A stretch of DNA of 64,000 nt, from assembly GCA_017465885.1 (NCBI GenBank), contig JAFTVG010000022.1:1-64000 (forward strand). The letters run 5' to 3'. Source of the stretch: Clostridia bacterium (lineage in GTDB: Bacteria; Bacillota; Clostridia; Oscillospirales; CAG-272). The translations under genes were made by a program, and so were the position numbers. The notes under the pieces are model-generated. The model was given only the letters and a program-made list of their open reading frames with translations, had not been told where the DNA came from and did not search any database. Positions 61,594-64,000 of the stretch are shown here, in pieces. The number at the start of each line of letters is the position of its first letter. Position 1 is the stretch's first letter.

Positions 61594-62050
61594 GTTGTCT
61601 ATCTTTATATATAGAATCATACAAGCGAACCAGAGCCGCCAGCACAGGCAGAATATAAAGCCTTGCACGGCTTGAAGCTGTCAACCATTGCACCGGCTAA
61701 GCCTTGCAGCACATCAGAGCCGGGAGCAATGCGACAACACACACGGCAATATATAACCGTGGTGCATAGGTTCACACATATATAATATAACCGTCTTTCT
61801 TTTTTGGTGCTGTCCTGCTTTACGATGGCAAAAACCAGAGCAGAAAAGCGGTTATTTATATAAAATCAATGTGCTTTCTAAGGCGTTTAAATGCCGTTTA
61901 AAGGCGTGTTTGTTCTGGGAATGGTAACATATACCCGGCAAATAAAATTGATTGTGGGGCATTCTGTGAGGTCGTGCAAGACCCCATTTTGACCCCTAAC
62001 CCCCTATGAAACCAAAAAATTTTACACCGAAAAAATTTAAGGAGGTCACT
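61594..62050. other. Non-coding region between the ardA unit and structural genes
   Basis: No gene is visible in about 450 nt. It holds a hairpin TGGGG...GGTC/GACCCCA (about 61956-61987) whose 3' arm is another CCCCATTTT copy (61982), and GGCGTTTAAATG/CGTTTAAAGGCG near 61880. The strong AAGGAGG at 62040 belongs to the next gene. No promoter was recognised. Confidence 0.45.
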
Positions 62051-62437
62051 ATGACAAACTTATCCAAACTTCAAATTGAACTTAACAATAATAACTATTT
62101 TGGTGAGAATACTCCCTCTATTTATGAGAGTATCTTGGAAGAAAACAACTTAGACCCTCACGAGGAATACACTAAGGCGAATGACAGAGTTAATATGTTA
62201 GAGTCTGTCTATGATGTATTACAGGCATTGGCTAATGACATTAACTCATTCCGCAAGGTTGAGACGGAGTTCACAACTACATCTGCTGCCTATGAGTACA
62301 TCCAAAAGCGTTTAAAGGATATTAGAGCAGAGATTGACAGAGTAAAACTTGAAACCAGATACACGGATGAATCCGGCAATGAAAGTTCCATCCTCAGATA
62401 TATGTACTTCAATTCTCAGACTGATTTTGACATTTAA
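62051..62437 (+). CDS. Putative phage virion-associated protein, hypothetical
   Basis: The 128-residue protein is helical and acidic (YDVLQALANDINSFRKVET, IQKRLKDIRAEIDRVKLET), reminiscent of head-tail connector or chaperone-like proteins, but I cannot assign a family. The ATG at 62051 follows an ideal AAGGAGG. It is 12 nt before the next gene, so co-expressed. Confidence 0.6.
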   Translation: MTNLSKLQIELNNNNYFGENTPSIYESILEENNLDPHEEYTKANDRVNMLESVYDVLQALANDINSFRKVETEFTTTSAAYEYIQKRLKDIRAEIDRVKLETRYTDESGNESSILRYMYFNSQTDFDI

Positions 62438-62449
62438 GGCGGTGGTTTT

Positions 62450-63577
62450 ATGAACGATGTTTTAACCAGAGTCTTTGATGAAACTATACAGCGTGAAGGT
62501 CGTACTATTTCCACTGTAACCAGCGGAGAAAGTTTTGAGTGTTTCTTCCGCAGAAACAATGACAATACCAACAGCAAAGATACTATGATTATGTATTACC
62601 GCTGTGGTTCTCCCGTCAATGCCGGTACTTTGCTTAGCTATGCCGGAAATACCTACATTGCACTGAATAAGGAAACGGCTGAAAACGATGTCTATTTCAA
62701 GTCTGCAATCATCAAGACTAATGGCACTATCAATACGCATAGCCTTACTGTCAATGGTTTAGCTTTCTACGGCGAAGGCGTGAATAATGCTATGTCAACA
62801 GATGGCACGAACATTTCTATTATCTCCGGCAATCTCGAAGTGTTGACTGAGGATAACGCTGCATCCAGAGCCTTACAGGTCGATGACTTATTCAATGAGT
62901 GGGGCAGAACGTGGAAGATTGATAATCTTTACTTTGTGGACGGTATTTGTCACGTCATTGTAGAAGTGTATGCCGATGTTACACCTACATACGAGTATGA
63001 GCTTACTCTTTCTTCTCTTTCATCATATAATGTAAAGCCGGGAGACACTGACACATTGACATATATAGCTATTTGCAATGGTGATGAGGTCGCTAATCCC
63101 GATGTCAATTTCACATCTTCTAATGAAGAAGTTGCAACCATTGACAATAATGGTAGTATCACTTACTTAGCCGATGGCGAGGTTTTCTTCTCAGTCGTAT
63201 GGATTGACAAAGCAACGGCGCAGACCGACACAGTAACCGTTGTAACCGAAGCTGTGAGTGATGAAGTTGCAATTTTCGTAACACCGATTGAGGAAATCTT
63301 TGAAGGCTTTGAGGAAACTCTTACTTTCTATGCCACCAAAGGCGGCGTAAAGGATGAGAGCATTTCCGTTTCTTTCAAAGTTGAAAATATCAGCGATGTA
63401 ACCACAAACTATAACACATACTTGAAGAAGATTACTTACACAGATAACGGCGATGGCACTGTGACACTTCTGGTCGATGGCTCTGTTATGCTTGGCAAGA
63501 CGTTTGATTTTGTTGCCTATAATGAGGAATTAGGCATTGAGAACAGACAGACTATCAAAATTATCTCATTCTTTTAA
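62450..63577 (+). CDS. Putative phage structural protein with Ig-like domains
   Basis: The 375-residue protein has an N-terminal domain (about 1-180) of unknown fold, with GESFECFFRRN and MIMYYRCGSPVNAGTLLSYAGN, then an Ig-like Big_2 domain (about 182-267, ELTLSSLSSYNVKPG to TVTVV) and a second beta-rich domain (about 270-375). Such Ig modules decorate virion surfaces and may bind carbohydrate. GGCGG precedes the ATG. It would be a head-completion or tail protein; which one is not clear. Confidence 0.6.
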   Translation: MNDVLTRVFDETIQREGRTISTVTSGESFECFFRRNNDNTNSKDTMIMYYRCGSPVNAGTLLSYAGNTYIALNKETAENDVYFKSAIIKTNGTINTHSLTVNGLAFYGEGVNNAMSTDGTNISIISGNLEVLTEDNAASRALQVDDLFNEWGRTWKIDNLYFVDGICHVIVEVYADVTPTYEYELTLSSLSSYNVKPGDTDTLTYIAICNGDEVANPDVNFTSSNEEVATIDNNGSITYLADGEVFFSVVWIDKATAQTDTVTVVTEAVSDEVAIFVTPIEEIFEGFEETLTFYATKGGVKDESISVSFKVENISDVTTNYNTYLKKITYTDNGDGTVTLLVDGSVMLGKTFDFVAYNEELGIENRQTIKIISFF

Positions 63578-63584
63578 GAATATC

Positions 63585-63613
63585 TTGTAATTTCGCAGGA
63601 AGTGTGATATAAT
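63585..63613 (+). promoter_or_regulatory. Promoter of a structured leader
   Basis: TTGTAA (63585-63590) and TATAAT (63608-63613) are 17 nt apart with an extended -10 TGA. It starts 8 nt after the previous gene's stop and faces the structured region. Confidence 0.72.
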
Positions 63614-63619
63614 TCACAT

Positions 63620-63767
63620 ATAACCTATTAAGAGTGCGAACAGGGACAGCCCCTAAGACCGCACACCAACCTACACTTTAAATAGTGCAAGGTGGTAAAG
63701 GCTGATTCAATGGGTGCTTATATGTGTTAATGCTGCATCCGTTGATACAATGGGTGCATTTTCTTTT
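63620..63767 (+). ncRNA. Structured leader RNA with alternative antiterminator/terminator pairing
   Basis: After the promoter come a stem GTGCG/CGCAC (63634-63638, 63660-63664) enclosing GGG/CCC, then a stem ACC-AA-CCT/AGG-T-GGT (63665-63672, 63690-63696) enclosing CACT/AGTG. TCAATGGGTGC (63707-63717) can pair with GCATCCGTTGA (63735-63745) over 11 bp including two G-U; alternatively TGCATCC (63734-63740) pairs with GGGTGCA (63752-63758), followed by TTTTCTTTT. This is an attenuator-like switch. I cannot assign it to a known riboswitch or RNA family. Confidence 0.6.
63734..63767 (+). terminator. Terminator of the structured leader
   Basis: TGCATCC (63734-63740) pairs with GGGTGCA (63752-63758) and is followed by TTTTCTTTT (63759-63767). 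It competes with the upstream antiterminator pairing. Confidence 0.7.
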
Positions 63768-63770
63768 ACT

Positions 63771-63806
63771 GCCCTCTTGATAGGTTAAATTATCTATTAG
63801 GAGGGC
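63771..63806 (+). promoter_or_regulatory. Hairpin sequestering the ribosome-binding site
   Basis: GCCCTC (63771-63776) pairs with GAGGGC (63801-63806), which contains most of the GGAGGG ribosome site of the next gene. Further pairing is possible (GATA/TATC). Translation may thus be controlled in addition to transcription. Confidence 0.6.
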
Positions 63807-63812
63807 ATTTTT

Positions 63813-64000
63813 ATGTCACAAAAAGAAATTAGCAATCTTTTGAACCTCAAAGGCAGAGTTTATGTGTATCTTGCGGATGAGGAAACCGGCAAACAGTTTA
63901 TGCAGCAAGCGGAAACTGAAGGATTTACCTTTAAGGATGGAGTGAAACCAACTCAGAGAGATTGGGACGGTATCTTAGCACTCAACAGAGATATGACTTT
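63813..64000 (+). CDS. Truncated gene at the window edge (5' part only)
   Basis: From the ATG at 63813 the frame stays open to the end. The first 62 residues begin MSQKEISNLLNLKGRVYVYL and include DGVKPTQRDWDGILALNRDM. I do not recognise it. It is controlled by the leader and hairpin before it. The rest lies outside the window. Confidence 0.65.
   Translation, partial: MSQKEISNLLNLKGRVYVYLADEETGKQFMQQAETEGFTFKDGVKPTQRDWDGILALNRDMT

Overview
The window looks like a spore-forming, gut-type member of the Clostridia (Firmicutes), probably an uncultured Oscillospirales or Christensenellales relative. This is inferred from gene content: the sporulation genes spoIIID, spoVAC/D/E and a SpoIID-domain protein, a rimP-nusA-ylxR-ylxQ-infB operon, pyruvate phosphate dikinase, a Na+-pumping decarboxylase, and glycosidases. 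No rRNA is present, so the placement is an inference.

Left chromosomal part (1-49.3 kb). The window opens with an array of short hairpins beside a tRNA-Arg(ACG). Next come two tandem M3-like zinc-peptidase lipoproteins, then sporulation genes: spoIIID, and spoVAC separated from spoVAD-spoVAEb by an inverted fliB-type methylase gene. A large surface GH97 enzyme, the CCA-adding enzyme, a cation/proton antiporter and two small membrane proteins follow. A five-gene leftward operon at 15.7-21.0 kb (carboxyltransferase, gamma, biotin carrier, beta, 5S-type transcarboxylase) appears to couple carboxyl transfer and decarboxylation to Na+ export; an XRE regulator sits just upstream. A leftward run at 23.6-33.9 kb holds a Sua5-type tRNA enzyme, topoisomerase IV subunit A, a coiled-coil exported protein, a 41-aa microprotein, a SpoIID-domain protein, two ATP-grasp ligases and a Ca2+-type P-ATPase. 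A cytosolic GH2 enzyme, the rimP-infB operon, a PrsA-like lipoprotein, mfd and pth follow, then ppdK.

Right part (49.4-64 kb). The sequence becomes AT-richer and is a mobile element that continues past the window edge. It carries an XRE repressor divergent from a four-gene zinc-ribbon/SLOG operon, a secreted-protein pair, a frameshifted DUF6431-like gene, terminase small and large subunits, a portal protein, a tyrosine integrase with two microproteins, a small HTH repressor with a paired-operator switch facing ardA, and two putative structural genes. The last 400 bases hold a promoter, a structured leader with mutually exclusive antiterminator/terminator pairings, and an RBS-sequestering hairpin before a truncated gene; this resembles a riboswitch or attenuator. 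An integrase/repressor/antirestriction block between portal and later genes is an unusual order.

The strongest candidates for something undescribed are the leader at 63.6-63.8 kb, the zinc-ribbon/SLOG operon, the CCCCATTTT repeat field at 57.9-58.5 kb, and the hybrid transcarboxylase/Na+-pump operon. All functional statements rest on reading motifs in the translated sequence; no database search was run.
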